Part shown: piece by piece, positions 24,101 through 36,575 of the stretch
How positions within the stretch are numbered: the stretch's first letter is position 1
Layout of the letters: each line of letters opens with the position of its first letter
Translations under genes and position numbers: made by a program
The notes under the pieces: generated by a model
Database searches by the model: none
Told to the model about the DNA's origin: nothing
What the model saw: the letters and a program-made list of their open reading frames with translations, nothing else
NCBI GenBank assembly: GCA_933228675.1
Contig: OW121742.1
Span: forward strand, 112,634,739 to 112,698,738
Direction: 5' to 3'
Length of the DNA: 64,000 nucleotides
DNA from: Stomorhina lunata
Taxonomy: Eukaryota > Arthropoda > Insecta > Diptera > Rhiniidae

Positions 24101-25390
24101 AAATTTTTTTTTTTTTAATTTCCTAAGTGAAAACTTGTGACTTTGAAAGTGAAAATCATTGTTATATTTCCATTGATTCTTTCAGTTTTTGAAAATGTAA
24201 AATATTATTACTAAAAATTGCTTAAATACCTTTAGGAGTTTACAAGTTATACGATTTTATATGATAATTTGGAAAATTTTATTTTTATATTAAAATTTGG
24301 ATTTATTTTGTTCTGAAACCGGCATCTGTTCGTAGTTTTATATCTATTTTAGGTATATTGAATAATTTATGTTACTCCTGACATCTCCAATAATTTACTT
24401 GCCCTTTCCTCAAACTCCTCTTTTCACCACAACCACACAACGACAGGTTTTCAAAATAAAGCCAATAAAAATTTTATAAATTCAAAAAAACGTAACGGAA
24501 ATTTACTTATCTAACCTCATACTAAAACATTATTAAAAAAAAACTATTTTTAAATAACAAAAACTACAAAAATCCACCCTTAAAAAAGCTATTGACAAAA
24601 TAAAAACTCACAGGACATTAACATTTACATACCAGCCTTTTTGACATTTAAGTTTAACTAAAATTTGAATAATACAAAAAAAATCATTATCATGTTTATG
24701 TGAGTGTTCATTGGAATAGACGTAACGCTTGACTGCCCGGCACCTTTAATTATTTTTTGTGACTTTTAATTTACTTGCAGTTCAATACCATTACCCCCGT
24801 CTTAACATAACCATAACTACCTAGAAAGACTCGTGTCTTTGGCCGGTTTTTTAGGGGGTGTTTTTTCTTAACCTTAGTTTTTATTTCTAGGGGCATTAAG
24901 AATTTTAGATAATGTTTAATTTTGTTTCGAATTTAAACATATGTTTAGGTAATTCAAATAATGTTTTTGTATTCCAAAGAATTTTAAAGATAACTACCTT
25001 TTAATGATAACTTAGCCGTTGACTGCTTAACGGCTTTTTTTGAATTTAAATTAAGCGCCAAAAATTAAAGAGGCATGAAACGAAAATGTGATCAAATCAT
25101 TAAAGATAAATTGTTGTGGATAAATGGTCTATAGTTTTAGGAAGATTAATTGCTTAAAAAAAAAAGCTCTTGAGGCAACTTTTGTTCAAAAGTTTAGTTT
25201 AAAAACCTAAGAAAATTGTTCTCATAAGAACTCGAATGAATTTCAACAATTTATTCTCACATACTTTCTTAAGCTCTACAATTATAAAATTTTGAATATC
25301 ATGACAAAATCTAACCAAAATACCTCTAAGAGTTTACAAGTTATACAATTTCATGTGAAAATTGATATTAAAAAATTGAATTTTATATTC
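24101..25390. other. Unique stretch
   Basis: Non-coding. It carries two minus-oriented TATAACTT cores (24224-24260 and 25318-25352). The part 24700-24870 is somewhat GC-richer. ATTTACTTGCAG at 24769-24780 resembles a splice acceptor but has a weak pyrimidine tract and no open frame after it. Confidence 0.45.
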
Positions 25391-25835
25391 AAATTTATTT
25401 TTATTTCCTATAAAGATAAGAAAATTTTAAAAAATGTTATATAAAAATAAGAAATATTTGAAAAATTTTTTATACAAATATGAAATCCTTGAAAATTTTG
25501 CTATTAAAATAAGAAGTTTAAAAAAATTTTTTATAAAAAAAAAATAAATTTTTGCAAAATTTCCTATAAAAATAAAAAATTTTTGAAAAATTTCCTATAA
25601 AAATAAGACAATTTTTAAAAATTTCCTATAAAAATAAGAAATTTTTTAAAAATTTCCTATAAAAATATTAGATGTTTTTAAAAATTTCCTATTATAATAA
25701 AAAGATTTCAAAAAATTCTTATTTTTATAGACAATTTTTCAAAAATTTCTTATTTTTATAGAAAATTTTTCAAATATTTCTTTTTTTTTATAGACAATTT
25801 TTGAAACATTTCCGAATTTTATAGACAATATTTTA
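25391..25835. repeat. 31-bp satellite C, small array with inversion
   Basis: Roughly ten diverged plus-oriented units (AATTTCCTATAAAAATAAG) end near 25710, and minus-oriented units (TTATTTTTATAG, AAATTTTTCAAAAATTTCTT) follow directly to about 25835. The two parts can fold back on each other. Confidence 0.75.
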
Positions 25836-26060
25836 AGGATTTCTTTTAAGTTTTTGGTTCTTCGTTTATAAAGCTTTAAACACAATATCTGTTTGACATT
25901 TAGTTAAAGAGTTTATAAACGACGTAAGTTTTTTAAATTAAAATTCATGTACATAAAAATTTTTTAGTCGAGTCAGTTTTTTTAAGTGAAGTTTCTTTAT
26001 AATGAATTTGAGGAGAATAATTTGCTATAGAAATGGTCTTTAGATGAAAATAATATTAAA

Positions 26061-26150
26061 TAAAGCTTTCAAACCAAAAGCTTAGATAGTAAAGCTTTTA
26101 AAGCAAAAGCTTAGATAGTAAAGCTTTCAAGCCAAAAGCTTAGTTAGTTA
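26061..26150 (+). repeat. 29-bp tandem repeat, three copies
   Basis: Starts at 26061, 26090 and 26119; each unit has TAAAGCTTT, AAGC or AACC, AAAAGCTTAG and ATAG. It is part of an AAGCTT-rich region. Confidence 0.85.
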
Positions 26151-26324
26151 CTATATTTTTTAATATTCTGCATATAAAAGCTTTATTAAATACTCTTTAG
26201 CAAATTTCTATATAGCCTAAGGCGAGAGCTTTTCATACTGAAAATTAATTTGAATGAGGTTTTTTGAAAATATTGCTTTTGCATAAAACTTTCATGAAAA
26301 CTTTTCATAGAAATTTATTTAATA

Positions 26325-26985
26325 TAAAGAGCTTTTCGGAAATAGTTTCTGTTACATCTTGTCTGCATCGGAAGCTTTTATAAAGTCTTGTGTAATGGAA
26401 CATTTCTTTATGCAAAGCTTTTTATTAAGTTTTTTGCGAAGAGCTTTTATTGTTCTTCAAAGGCATGCTACGAAAAGAAATATTGTTCCGACACCCACCT
26501 AAAGGTATACCGATGAAAGCTATTAATAGAAATATTTCTTGTTAAGAGCTTTTCGGAAACAGTTTTATCTACATCTTTCCTTTATTATAAGCTTTTATCA
26601 AGTCTTATGTAATAAAACATTTCCATATAATTATTTGTATTAAGCTTTCTGAGAAGAGCTTTTATTGTTCTTTAATGGTCTGCAACGAAAGAAAATATTG
26701 TTCTGAGAACTACCTAAAAGTATACCGATAAAATTGGACACCGACATTTGCTTTGCTTGTGGCTAAGGTAATGCCATAGAGTTTTATATGGTCGGTTTTG
26801 ACTAAATGTATTGATTTCAATAATATCTTTTTTAATTACATGAAAGCTTTTCATAGAAGCTTATTTTATATCAAGAGCTTTTCGGAACTAGTTTCGTTTA
26901 ATTCTCTTCTCTATTATAAGCTTTTATTAAGTCTTCCGTTAATTGAGAAATTTTTATACAAAGATTTATATTAAGAAAAGCTTTT
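26325..26985 (+). repeat. ~217-bp repeat, two full and one partial copy
   Basis: AGAGCTTTTCGGAA begins units at 26328, 26545 and 26874. Shared text follows in order: AAGCTTTTAT, AAGTCTT, AACATTTC, GAAGAGCTTTTATTGTTCTT, AAATATTGTTC, and ACCTAAAGGTATACCGAT or ACCTAAAAGTATACCGAT. The end of each full unit holds a copy of the dispersed CCTAAAAGTATGC word with one or two changes (26498 and 26713). Confidence 0.8.
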
Positions 26986-27990
26986 CTTGCTCCTAATAAG
27001 GATTTTTTTTAGAAAAATTATAATTTGAAGCTTAAATTGTTTATAAAAAACAACTTTTGTTAAAAAAAATCTGAGAATTTTTTCGAATATTTACAAAGAA
27101 TAAAAACGATTGCCTTCATTTCTTCAAAATAACGTCAATGCCTGCAAAATTTCCAAAACCTTTTACATAAAACAACAATTTCAACTGAATTTTAATGTAA
27201 GTATAAACTTTATAAATTTTGTAACCATTCATATTTTTTAAATTTTACAAAAACTCCTTAAATTATGTTTAATAATTCATTAACATACCAAAAATATTTT
27301 TAGATTATTTTTAATTAGCCCAAAAAATGTTCACATAATTATAAAATCAAAAGCCAAAAATAACCATAAAGATATGTTCAGAAAGACCCCTTTCTTCAGT
27401 TAAAACACCTTAAATTTTTAAAGTTTTTTAAAAGAAAGAAAAAAGCTTTTTTAATATAAGCAATATTTTTTTCTGTTTTAAACTCATAACAAATTTCTTG
27501 AGACAATTGTCTTGGCAAATAAATTCCCACTACATAAAATTAACAGAGAAATGAATAAAATAAATGGAAAATGAAAAGAAAAAATTCAAAAGATTTTGGA
27601 AATATGATAATTTTCTTTGTTTTCAAAAGCAGTTACTCTAAAGCTTTTGTATCAGGTCCCCTTAAATTTTCAACAAAATCTTTTGAATTTTAGTGTCTTT
27701 TCCTTTATTTCATGATCAGAAGATAAAAGTAAATGTTAACAAAAAAAATTAAATTAAAAGATTGCGTAAATAAGTGGTTTATCTTAAAAAAAATTATGCT
27801 AAGGCAAGAAAAAAGTAAAACTCAAATTTAAATAGGCTTAAAAGTTATAAAGTGGGGGAATACCAAGATATTTATAAACTGCTAAGCAACCTTTCAGTCA
27901 CTCTATTATACTCAGGGATAAGACATTTTTATTTGCTTAAAAATAAAGCTCTTCTGGAAAAAGCTTGAAGGGAAAGGCTATCATCAAACT
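26986..27990. other. AT-rich unique stretch
   Basis: No tandem structure and no credible frame. Some AAGCTT words continue (27445, 27639). Confidence 0.5.
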
Positions 27991-27995
27991 TACCT

Positions 27996-29867
27996 ATTTT
28001 CTATAGAAAAAATTTCTATAGAATATTTTTCTATAGAAAAAATTTCGATAGAAATATTTTTCTATAGAAAAAATTTAGATAGAAATATTTTTCTATAGAA
28101 AAAATTTCGATAGAAATATTTTTCTATAGAAAAAAATTCGATAGAAATATTTTTCTATAGAAAAAATTTCGATAGAAATATTTTTCTATAGAAAAAATTT
28201 CGATAGAAATATTTTTCTATAGAAAAAATTTCGATAGAAATATTTGTCTATAGAAAAAATTTCGATAGAAATATTTTTCTATAGAAAAAATTTCGATAGA
28301 AATATTTTTCTATAGAAAAAATTTCGATAGAAATATTTTTCTATAGAAAAAATTTCGATAGAAATATTTTTCTATAGAAAAAATTTCGATAGAAATATTT
28401 TTCTATAGAAAAAATTTCGATAGAAATATTTTTCTATAGAAAAAATTTCGATAGAAATATTTTTCTATAGAAAAAATTTCGATAGAAATATTTTTCTATA
28501 GAAAAAATTTCGATAGAAATATTTTTCTATAGAAAAAATTTCGATAGAAATATTTTTCTATAGAAACAATTTCGATAGAAATATTTTTCTATAGAAAAAA
28601 TTTCGATAGAAATATTTTTCTATAGAAAAAATTTCGATAGAAATATTTTTCTATAGAAAAAATTTCGATAGAAATATTTTTCTATAGAAAAAATTTCGAT
28701 AGAAATATTTTTCTATAGAAAAAATTTCGATAGAAATATTTTTCTATAGAAAAAATTTCGATAGAAATATTTTTCTATAGAAAAAATTTCGATAGAAATA
28801 TTTTTCTATAGAAAAAATTTCGATAGAAATATTTTTCTATAGAAAAAATTTCGATAGAAATATTTTTCTATAGAAAAAATTTCGATAGAAATATTTTTCT
28901 ATAGAAAAAATTCGATAGAAATATTTTTCTATAGAAAAAATTTCGATAGAAATATTTTTCTATAGAAAAAATTTCGATAGAAATATTTTTCTATAGAAAA
29001 AATTTCGATAGAAATATTTTTCTATAGAAAAAATTTCGATAGAAATATTTTTCTATAGAAAAAATTTCGATAGAAATATTTTTCTATAGAAAAAATTTCG
29101 ATAGAAATATTTTTCTATAGAAAAAATTTCGATAGAAATATTTTTCTATAGAAAAAATTTCGATAGAAATATTTTTCTATAGAAAAAATTTCGATAGAAA
29201 TATTTTTCTATAGAAAAAATTTCGATAGAAATATTTTTCTATAGAAAAAATTTCGATAGAAATATTTTTCTATAGAAAAAATTTCGATAGAAATATTTTT
29301 CTATAGAAAAAATTTCGATAGAAATATTTTTCTATAGAAAAAATTTCGATAGAAATATTTTTCTATAGAAAAAATTTCGATAGAAATATTTTTCTATAGA
29401 AAAAATTTCGATAGAAATATTTTTCTATAGAAAAAATTTCGATAGAAATATTTTTCTATAGAAAAAATTTCGATAGAAATATTTTTCTATAGAAAAAATT
29501 TCGATAGAAATATTTTTCTATAGAAAAAATTTCGATAGAAATATTTTTCTATAGAAAAAATTTCGATAGAAATATTTTTCTATAGAAAAAATTTCGATAG
29601 AAATATTTTTCTATAGAAAAAATTTCGATAGAAATATTTTTCTATAGAAAAAATTTGGATAGAAATATTTTTCTATAGAAAAAATTTCGATAGAAATATT
29701 TTTCTATAGAAAAAATTTCGATAGAAATATTTTTCGATTGAAATATTTTTCTATAGAAAAAATTTCGATAGAAATATTTTTCTATAGAAAAAATTTCGAT
29801 AGAAATAAGAATTTCGTTAGAAATATTTTTCTATAGAAACAATTTCTATAGAAAGAATTTCGATAGA
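27996..29867. repeat. 31-bp satellite D (CTATAG/CGATAG), very uniform
   Basis: About 60 copies of a 31-bp unit made of CTATAGAAAAAATTT, CGATAGAAA and TATTTTT. Almost all units between 28140 and 29700 are identical, with scattered single changes (for example at 28252, 28566 and 28912). Edges are diverged: the first units read CTATAG where the body reads CGATAG. The uniformity indicates recent amplification or strong homogenisation. Confidence 0.97.
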
Positions 29868-29939
29868 GATGTGTAAAGACATTTAGAGATTAATACAGAG
29901 AGATCTATAGATATATTAAAATTATTCGTCTTAATTAAA

Positions 29940-30600
29940 AAGTTTTTTGCTTTAAAATCCTTTAAAATCTTTAATTTCAAAAAGTGTTGCCTACTTGTAG
30001 GATCCAAATATGAACATTTCAATATTTTGGAGATAAGCAGAGGGCATGATTAATGTAAATTCTATCTATTTCTGTGTTTTTAAGTATTTTGGGTATAGAA
30101 ATCCTTTAAAATCGTCAATTTCCAAAAATATTGCCTGCTTGAAGGAGCCTGATTTATATGTTATATGTGTTCGAATTATTTGTCATTTTTAATAAGTTAA
30201 TTACTATTTTGATCTATATCTCTTTAACAAAATGTTTTTCGAAGCAGAAGTCCCTAAAAATCTTGTAATTCAAAAAGTGTTGCCTGCTTATAGGCTGCTA
30301 ATGAGTACTTTACGGAAACTTTAAGATCAATAAAAAAAACATTTCTCTATTATGTTTAATGATTTCTGAGAGATTCAAGTACTTTGCGTTAAGAAATCCT
30401 TAAAAATCCCAAATGTCGAATAGTGTTGTCTACCGCAAGGCGCCTTCTGCATGCAAATTAAAAATTATTTGTAGTAATTAAGACGTTATTTGCTATTTCC
30501 ATTGATTTTAGTACGTAACAAACAACTTTGAGAATAAAAATCTCCCTAAATCTTGAAATTCAAAAAGTGTTGCCTATCGCTAGGAGCTACATTTAAATTA
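29940..30600 (-). repeat. ~145-bp repeats with GTGTTGCCTAC box (left half of an inverted pair)
   Basis: Five units with boxes at 29989, 30133, 30282, 30428 and 30572. On the minus strand each reads TAGG, then AGGC-type text, then AACACTTTTTGAAATT. Units also share AAATCCTTTAAAATC-like text before the box. The order and spacing match the plus-oriented block at 31431-31990. Confidence 0.8.
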
Positions 30601-31430
30601 TTTTATTGTTAACCAAAAGCTTTTATCTCTTAAAAATTTATGAAACACTAGAAAATACCAAACAATTGCTTAATTTATAGTTAACCTTTAGTGAAGTTTA
30701 TCTTTTTTTTACCAAATTACATCAGCCCCAATATTATGCTATAAATTATTAAACACCATTTTATTTTAATCTCTTAAGCTCATCTCGGCATAAAATGCGC
30801 TCAGCTCTTATTCACACTCTCAAAAACACATAATTTACGTGATTGTTTGAAGCGAAAATTATAGGGCGATATAATCTCTATTGATTTAAACACTTTTTTG
30901 TGACAAAAAATCAGAAAAAAAAACAAACACAAAAGCAATATTTATTTAATAATACATTGACAGTTTTTTTTTTTGAATGGAGGAGCATGAGCGGAGTATC
31001 AAAATAATACAATATTAAAAATTTATAAATACTAAAAATAAATTTATGCATAATAAACAATAGATCGAGAATGAAGGGACATCAGTAGCAATAATAAAAA
31101 TAATAACAATAAGAAGAAAGAAAAAAAAAATGAAAACATATTATTAATAAATTATCAAAAAACAAACAATATAATATTTATGAGAATTTGCGGGGGAATG
31201 AGGGAATTGAACAATAAATTGAATAAAATGATTAAATGAAATATTTACGAAGGTAAGTAGAGGAGGTTTTATGACTTACTTACATATATGATTGTTGTGT
31301 GTTATGTGTAATAAGTGTAGTATAAGTTAAGGAGCTTAGAAATAGGCAATTTAGAGGAAAATGTAATTATTATACATTTGTATTAATTTTGGGAAACTTA
31401 ACCTCAAATCTCTTTGTGGTCGGTTAAAAA
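30601..31430. other. Unique spacer between inverted repeat blocks
   Basis: It separates the two inverted blocks. It holds AT-rich sequence with AATAATAAAAATAATAAC near 31090 and a few GC-containing words (CTCATCTCGGCATAAAATGC at 30780). No gene seen. Confidence 0.5.
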
Positions 31431-31990
31431 AATATTTTTAACGAAAATTGTTCTATAAAAAAATATTTCTAATGAAAATGTTTCTAGATAAGGCTCCTTC
31501 TAGTAGGCAATATTTTTTGAAATTAACGTTTTTAAAGGAATTCTAGACTCAAAAATACCTACACCACACATAAATGGTTCGAGTTTATTGAAGCCGTAAT
31601 CACTGCTAATCTCAAAATTACTGTTATATAAATATTGGGAGCCTATCGGTAGGCAACACTTTTTGAAATTAAAGATTTTAGGGAAGTTCTGTTTGCCAAG
31701 TATTTGTTACATAAAAAATTGATAAAAAAAAATCTAAAAGAATTTAAAATTGTGAATAATTTGGATATACCTATATAAGGCGCCTTTTAGTAGGCAATCA
31801 TTTTTGAAACTAGTAATTTTAAAGGATTAGAGATTTAAAATACTTAAAATTACACGTAAATCGTTCGACCTTATTCAAAATAAAAAGAAACGTTTTAATT
31901 TAAAATTAAAAATAACGAAAATATTGTATATATACAAATAAAGCGCCCTTCAGTAGGCAACACTTTTTAAAAATCAAAACTTTAAAGGTT
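31431..31990 (+). repeat. ~145-bp repeats with TAGGCAACACTTTTT box (right half of an inverted pair)
   Basis: Four units with boxes at 31496, 31642, 31783 and 31946. Each has GGAGCC or GCGCC, then a short palindrome such as GCCTATCGGTAGGC, then AACACTTTTTGAAATT or a variant. They are the inverse of the block at 29940-30600. Confidence 0.8.
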
Positions 31991-32258
31991 TTTTTTGTCG
32001 CAAAAGATTAAGAACACAAGTAAACTCGTAGCTTCAATAGGAACCATAATCCCAGGTTATTTTAAAACATCCGTATGGTCAACAAAAGTCATCAAGTTCT
32101 GTTAGGTTGTAAACTTTAAAGTTGGTCTAATTGTACCTCAATATAGGACATTTTGGAATCTAATAAAATCTCTATATTTCATTATATTCCTGCTTAAAAA
32201 TCAAAATTCATCTGAAAATATTGAAATTTCTATTAAAGAAAAACTTTATTTCAAATCT

Positions 32259-32707
32259 CCCAAAAGTATACTACACATTATGATTATTTTAATAACCCAA
32301 AGTATTTTAATAAAACAGACTTAAGCTTCAATTTATATTTGTTTCTAAATGCATAACTATAACAATTTAATCACTTATAAAATTACAAGAAAATTGGAAA
32401 ATTTTATTGGTGTTTTTTTTAGGGGGGGGGGGGGCAGGTTTGGATTCACGTACCTGAATTTTCCCAAATTTTATTCGTATAATAAAGCAAAATGTTAAAT
32501 TTTTAACGCACTAAAAATTGTGCTTAACATTTAGCTTAAAAGCTTGGCGAAATAAATGTTATTAGTAATTTTTATTTGCTTTAAATATTAAAAGCTTTTT
32601 TGTAATAGCCTAAAAGTGTGCTACAAATTATGTTCGTAACAAACTACTAAATGTGGGTTTTAGATTTTTTAACTACTTTAAATCAAGAAAGGCAATGAGC
32701 GTTGTTG
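32259..32707 (+). repeat. Diverged ~350-bp repeat, copy and partial copy
   Basis: One unit starts at 32259 (CCCAAAAGTATACTACACAT) and a second at 32609 (CCTAAAAGTGTGCTACAAAT), the latter cut short by the CTGT microsatellite. An inverted relative lies at 33610-33914 beyond the microsatellite. Shared words include TTTGTTTC followed by AATGCATAA or AATGCATTA. Confidence 0.65.
32422..32434 (+). repeat. Poly-G tract of 13
   Basis: Thirteen consecutive G in one of the most AT-rich settings possible, preceded by eight T and an A. It could be real or an assembly artefact. Confidence 0.85.
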
Positions 32708-33507
<800 letters not shown>

Positions 33508-33609
33508 GTACACTAGAGTCTCATTTATTATCATATTTGTTGCTCATTTCATAATAAGTACAATATGCCATAAAATGTGGCATAATTTTAGGCAAAAAAT
33601 AAATTAAAA

Positions 33610-33914
33610 TTTAACATTTAATTTAGTTTTAGTCATTTCTAAATGCATTTTTTATCACCTAAAATATTATTTTCTAGTATTAAAAGTTTTATATCTCAAT
33701 GAAAATAAAATTCCGTTTTCTTTTGTATCTTCGGTACCTGAATCCCTAAAAATAGACCATCAAATTCACCGATTTTCTGATAATTTTATTAGCAATTAAC
33801 TTAGAAAATTTTATGGTAATGCATTAGGAAACAAATAAAAAAATCTACCAAAAGCCTAATGTTAAATATACAGTTACTTATTGCAATAATCATAATGTGT
33901 AGCATACTTTTAGG
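33610..33914 (-). repeat. Inverted copy of the ~350-bp repeat
   Basis: On the minus strand it begins at 33914 with CCTAAAAGTATGCTACACAT, the exact 13-bp word plus extension, and continues with TTATGATTATT as the 32259 copy does. Further shared words are TTTATTTGTTTC and AATGCATTA. Together with 32259-32707 it brackets the CTGT array. Confidence 0.65.
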
Positions 33915-34202
33915 TGTTTTTCAAATAAAACGAATTTTTATGATCTACTCAAGATAAATTAATGAGAAAATAAAAGAGGAAACGAACAAAAGGCAATAAA
34001 ATTGTAAAAATAGGAGCAAGTATCTCGTTTAATTTTATAAAAATGTATGGATTCCTTTTTGGCGTAAAAGCGAAAGAGAGGGAAAGAAAGATTGAAAGTG
34101 AAAGAGAGAAAATATAAAAGCACGTTTGTAATAAAATGAAATTTTATGTTTATAACTTTGTTGCTAAGCTTGTGAGGGAGAATGTGTATACGTAAAAAAG
34201 AA

Positions 34203-34205
<3 letters not shown>

Positions 34206-34258
<53 letters not shown>
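34206..34258. repeat. AT dinucleotide microsatellite
   Basis: About 26 uninterrupted AT units. Confidence 0.97.
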
Positions 34259-34261
<3 letters not shown>

Positions 34262-35385
34262 CACATTACTTATGGATTACAAATACATAAACACGTATTT
34301 TCCTGGAAACAAATAAAACAAAACTTTCTTCATACTCATATGACGCTGTTGTGGCAGTTTCCACCTCAAGCAAATTAATCGAAGTCTTCAGGCTTAAGGC
34401 ATATGAAATTAGAAGTGGGGAAGAAAAAAGTTCTCAATAAGTATAAGTAAAAGTAAAATAAATATAAATTTAAGACATGTGTTAAAATGCCAAAGTAACA
34501 GAAATTTGGAACTAAGTATTTGTATATCATGTCTTATCTAATAGTTTGTGTTCGAACGTTTGTCAGTTACGAACATGTTAGAATACTTGACATTCGCACT
34601 TAGTTTGATCTGGTTGTTTAAGCCAAATAAATGAATAATAAAGCAAAGAAAATCTTCCAACTCACATTTAACCAATCACACATACACAAATCCCTGAATA
34701 AAATAAAATTTTGCCTATAAGTATGCCACAAAAATGCGTGACTTTTACAGGAAAACCTTTAGAAGTGTGTGTTATATGGAGAAAATTTCTTTTGTGGTTG
34801 TTTTCTGTATTACTTTTATCAATTTGACATGTGACAGACACAAATCTTTGGCTAAATAAAATAGTTTATTTTGGGGAAATTGTATACAGAATCCCTTAAA
34901 CTTTCTAAAGAGGGGTTGTTTCCATTTATAAATAAAGAATTTTGAACCAACAGAAAAATATAAAACAAATTTTATGGCCTTTCCAAAAGTTCCGTATTCT
35001 TTTGACTTTGATCCCCCTCTCAAAGTCATCAAAATTTGTATTTTTATTGACTTTTAAGATGTAAAATTGTAAAATTCTTATTGTTTCACAAGCTGGCCTA
35101 AAAGTATATTGTAATTTTGAGGGGAGTGGAAAAATTGATATTAAAAAAATATTATAAAATAAAACATGACATGTGTGAAGTTAACAAGAATTTTTTGATA
35201 TTTATATATTTATTTATATAAATGCTAAAATATTACAGGAAAACGTGCTATATGTAAAATTTTGATATTTTTATATGATAGCATACTTATAGGCTGTGTC
35301 GTAAAAGCTGGCTATATATGACAAGACTAAGCGGGAATTTGTGGATAAAAAAGTTTAAAGAAAATGAAAAAATGCTAAGATGAAA
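34259..35385. other. Unique stretch
   Basis: It includes a slightly GC-richer patch at 34330-34400 (GACGCTGTTGTGGCAGTTTC) without an open frame of note. Copies of the 13-bp word lie at 34714 (plus), 35098 (plus, weak) and 35281 (minus). The open frame at 34772-35032 (minus, 86 codons) has no recognised domain; I regard it as probably spurious. Confidence 0.45.
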
Positions 35386-35620
35386 TCGATTCTCAAAGAT
35401 TTGGCACAAAGTACATTGTATACTTTAAGGGGGCAATATATAAAGACCACAATTTGGCAACGTGAAACTTTTATCTTAAATTTAATATAATAGACGAAAG
35501 ACAATAATACACGATAGACTATAATTAACGCTAGACTAGAGTCAACGATGGACTTAAAAGTAGTCTCGTGACGACTGAAAAAGGTGAAGACTGAACTATT
35601 TTCTATAAAAAAAGTGAAGA
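35386..35620 (+). repeat. Segment X, copy 1
   Basis: This 235-bp segment recurs at 36341-36575 with two substitutions that I can find. It contains AAGGGGGCAATATATAAAG, AATAATACACGATAGAC and AAAGTAGTCTCGTGACGAC, and ends in the first units of satellite E. Copy 1 joins unique DNA on its left; copy 2 lies inside the array. Confidence 0.9.
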
Positions 35621-35630
35621 AAAAAAAGTG

Positions 35631-35735
35631 AACTAGGTCGAATACAAAAATTTTCTAACACAAATTGACAAATTATTTTCAGGACAAGGAAAGTTTCAAA
35701 GACACAAGTTTTGGGGCTAGTAGCACGGAAGCATG
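35631..35735 (+). repeat. Segment Y, copy 1
   Basis: It starts AACTAGGTCGAATAC and contains GGACAAGGAAAGTTT and GGGGCTAGTAGCACGGAAGC, then passes into satellite E. It recurs at 39790-39894 with two changes, and the match continues into the following array units, including rare variants such as CTACAGACAGAAGTGACTG. Confidence 0.9.
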
Positions 35736-36340
35736 TCCCTTTTTTATATATTTTCTATAGAAAATATATTCTGAAGACTAAACTATTCTCTATAGAAAAA
35801 AATGAAGACTGAACTATTTTCTATAGAAAAAAGGGAAGACTGAACTATTTTCTACAGACAGAAGTGACTGAACTATTTTCTATAAAAAAGTGAAGACTGA
35901 ACTGTTTTCTATAGAAAAAAGTGAAGACTGAACTATTTTCTATAGAAAAAAGTAAAGAGTGAACTATTTTCTATAGAAAAAAGTGAGGACTGAACTATTT
36001 TCTTTAAAAAAAAGTGAAGACTGAACTATTTTCTATAGAAAAAAGTGAAGACTGAACTATTTTCTACAGAAAAAAGTGAAGACTGAAATATTTTCTATAG
36101 AAAAAAGTGAAGACTGAACTATTTTCTATAGAAAAAAGTGAAGATTGAACTATTTTCTATAGAAAAAAGTGAAGGCTGAACTATTTTCTATAGAAAAAAG
36201 TGAAGACTGAACTATTTTCCAAAAAAAAAGTGAAGACTGAACTGTTTTCTATAGAAAAATATGAAGACTGAACTATTTGTTACAGAAAAAAGTGAAGACT
36301 GAACTATTTTCTATAGAAAAAAGTGAAGACGGAACTATTC
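35736..36340. repeat. 31-bp satellite E, left block
   Basis: About 19 units made of TTTTCTATAGAAAAAA and GTGAAGACTGAACTA, with many variants. The first units match those at 39895-40330 in the same order, with about five units missing in the second copy. Confidence 0.93.
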
Positions 36341-36575
36341 TCGATTCTCAAAGATTTGGCACAAAGTACATTGTATACATTAAGGGGGCAATATATAAAG
36401 ACCACAATTTGGCAACGTGAAACTTTTATCTTAAATTTAATATAATAGACGAAAGACAATAATACACGATAGACTATAATTAACGGTAGACTAGAGTCAA
36501 CGATGGACTTAAAAGTAGTCTCGTGACGACTGAAAAAGGTGAAGACTGAACTATTTTCTATAAAAAAAGTGAAGA
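36341..36575 (+). repeat. Segment X, copy 2 (embedded in satellite E)
   Basis: Near-identical to 35386-35620. The left junction with the array is abrupt at GGAACTATTC/TCGATTCTC. It shows that array-plus-flank was duplicated as a block. Confidence 0.9.

Noticed and set aside
24769..24780. Splice acceptor ATTTACTTGCAG
   Set aside because: Short, interrupted pyrimidine tract and stops soon after; weaker than the 58569 site.
34772..35032. 86-codon minus-strand frame
   Set aside because: More balanced than most, but no recognisable domain and no splice or promoter signal I can defend.
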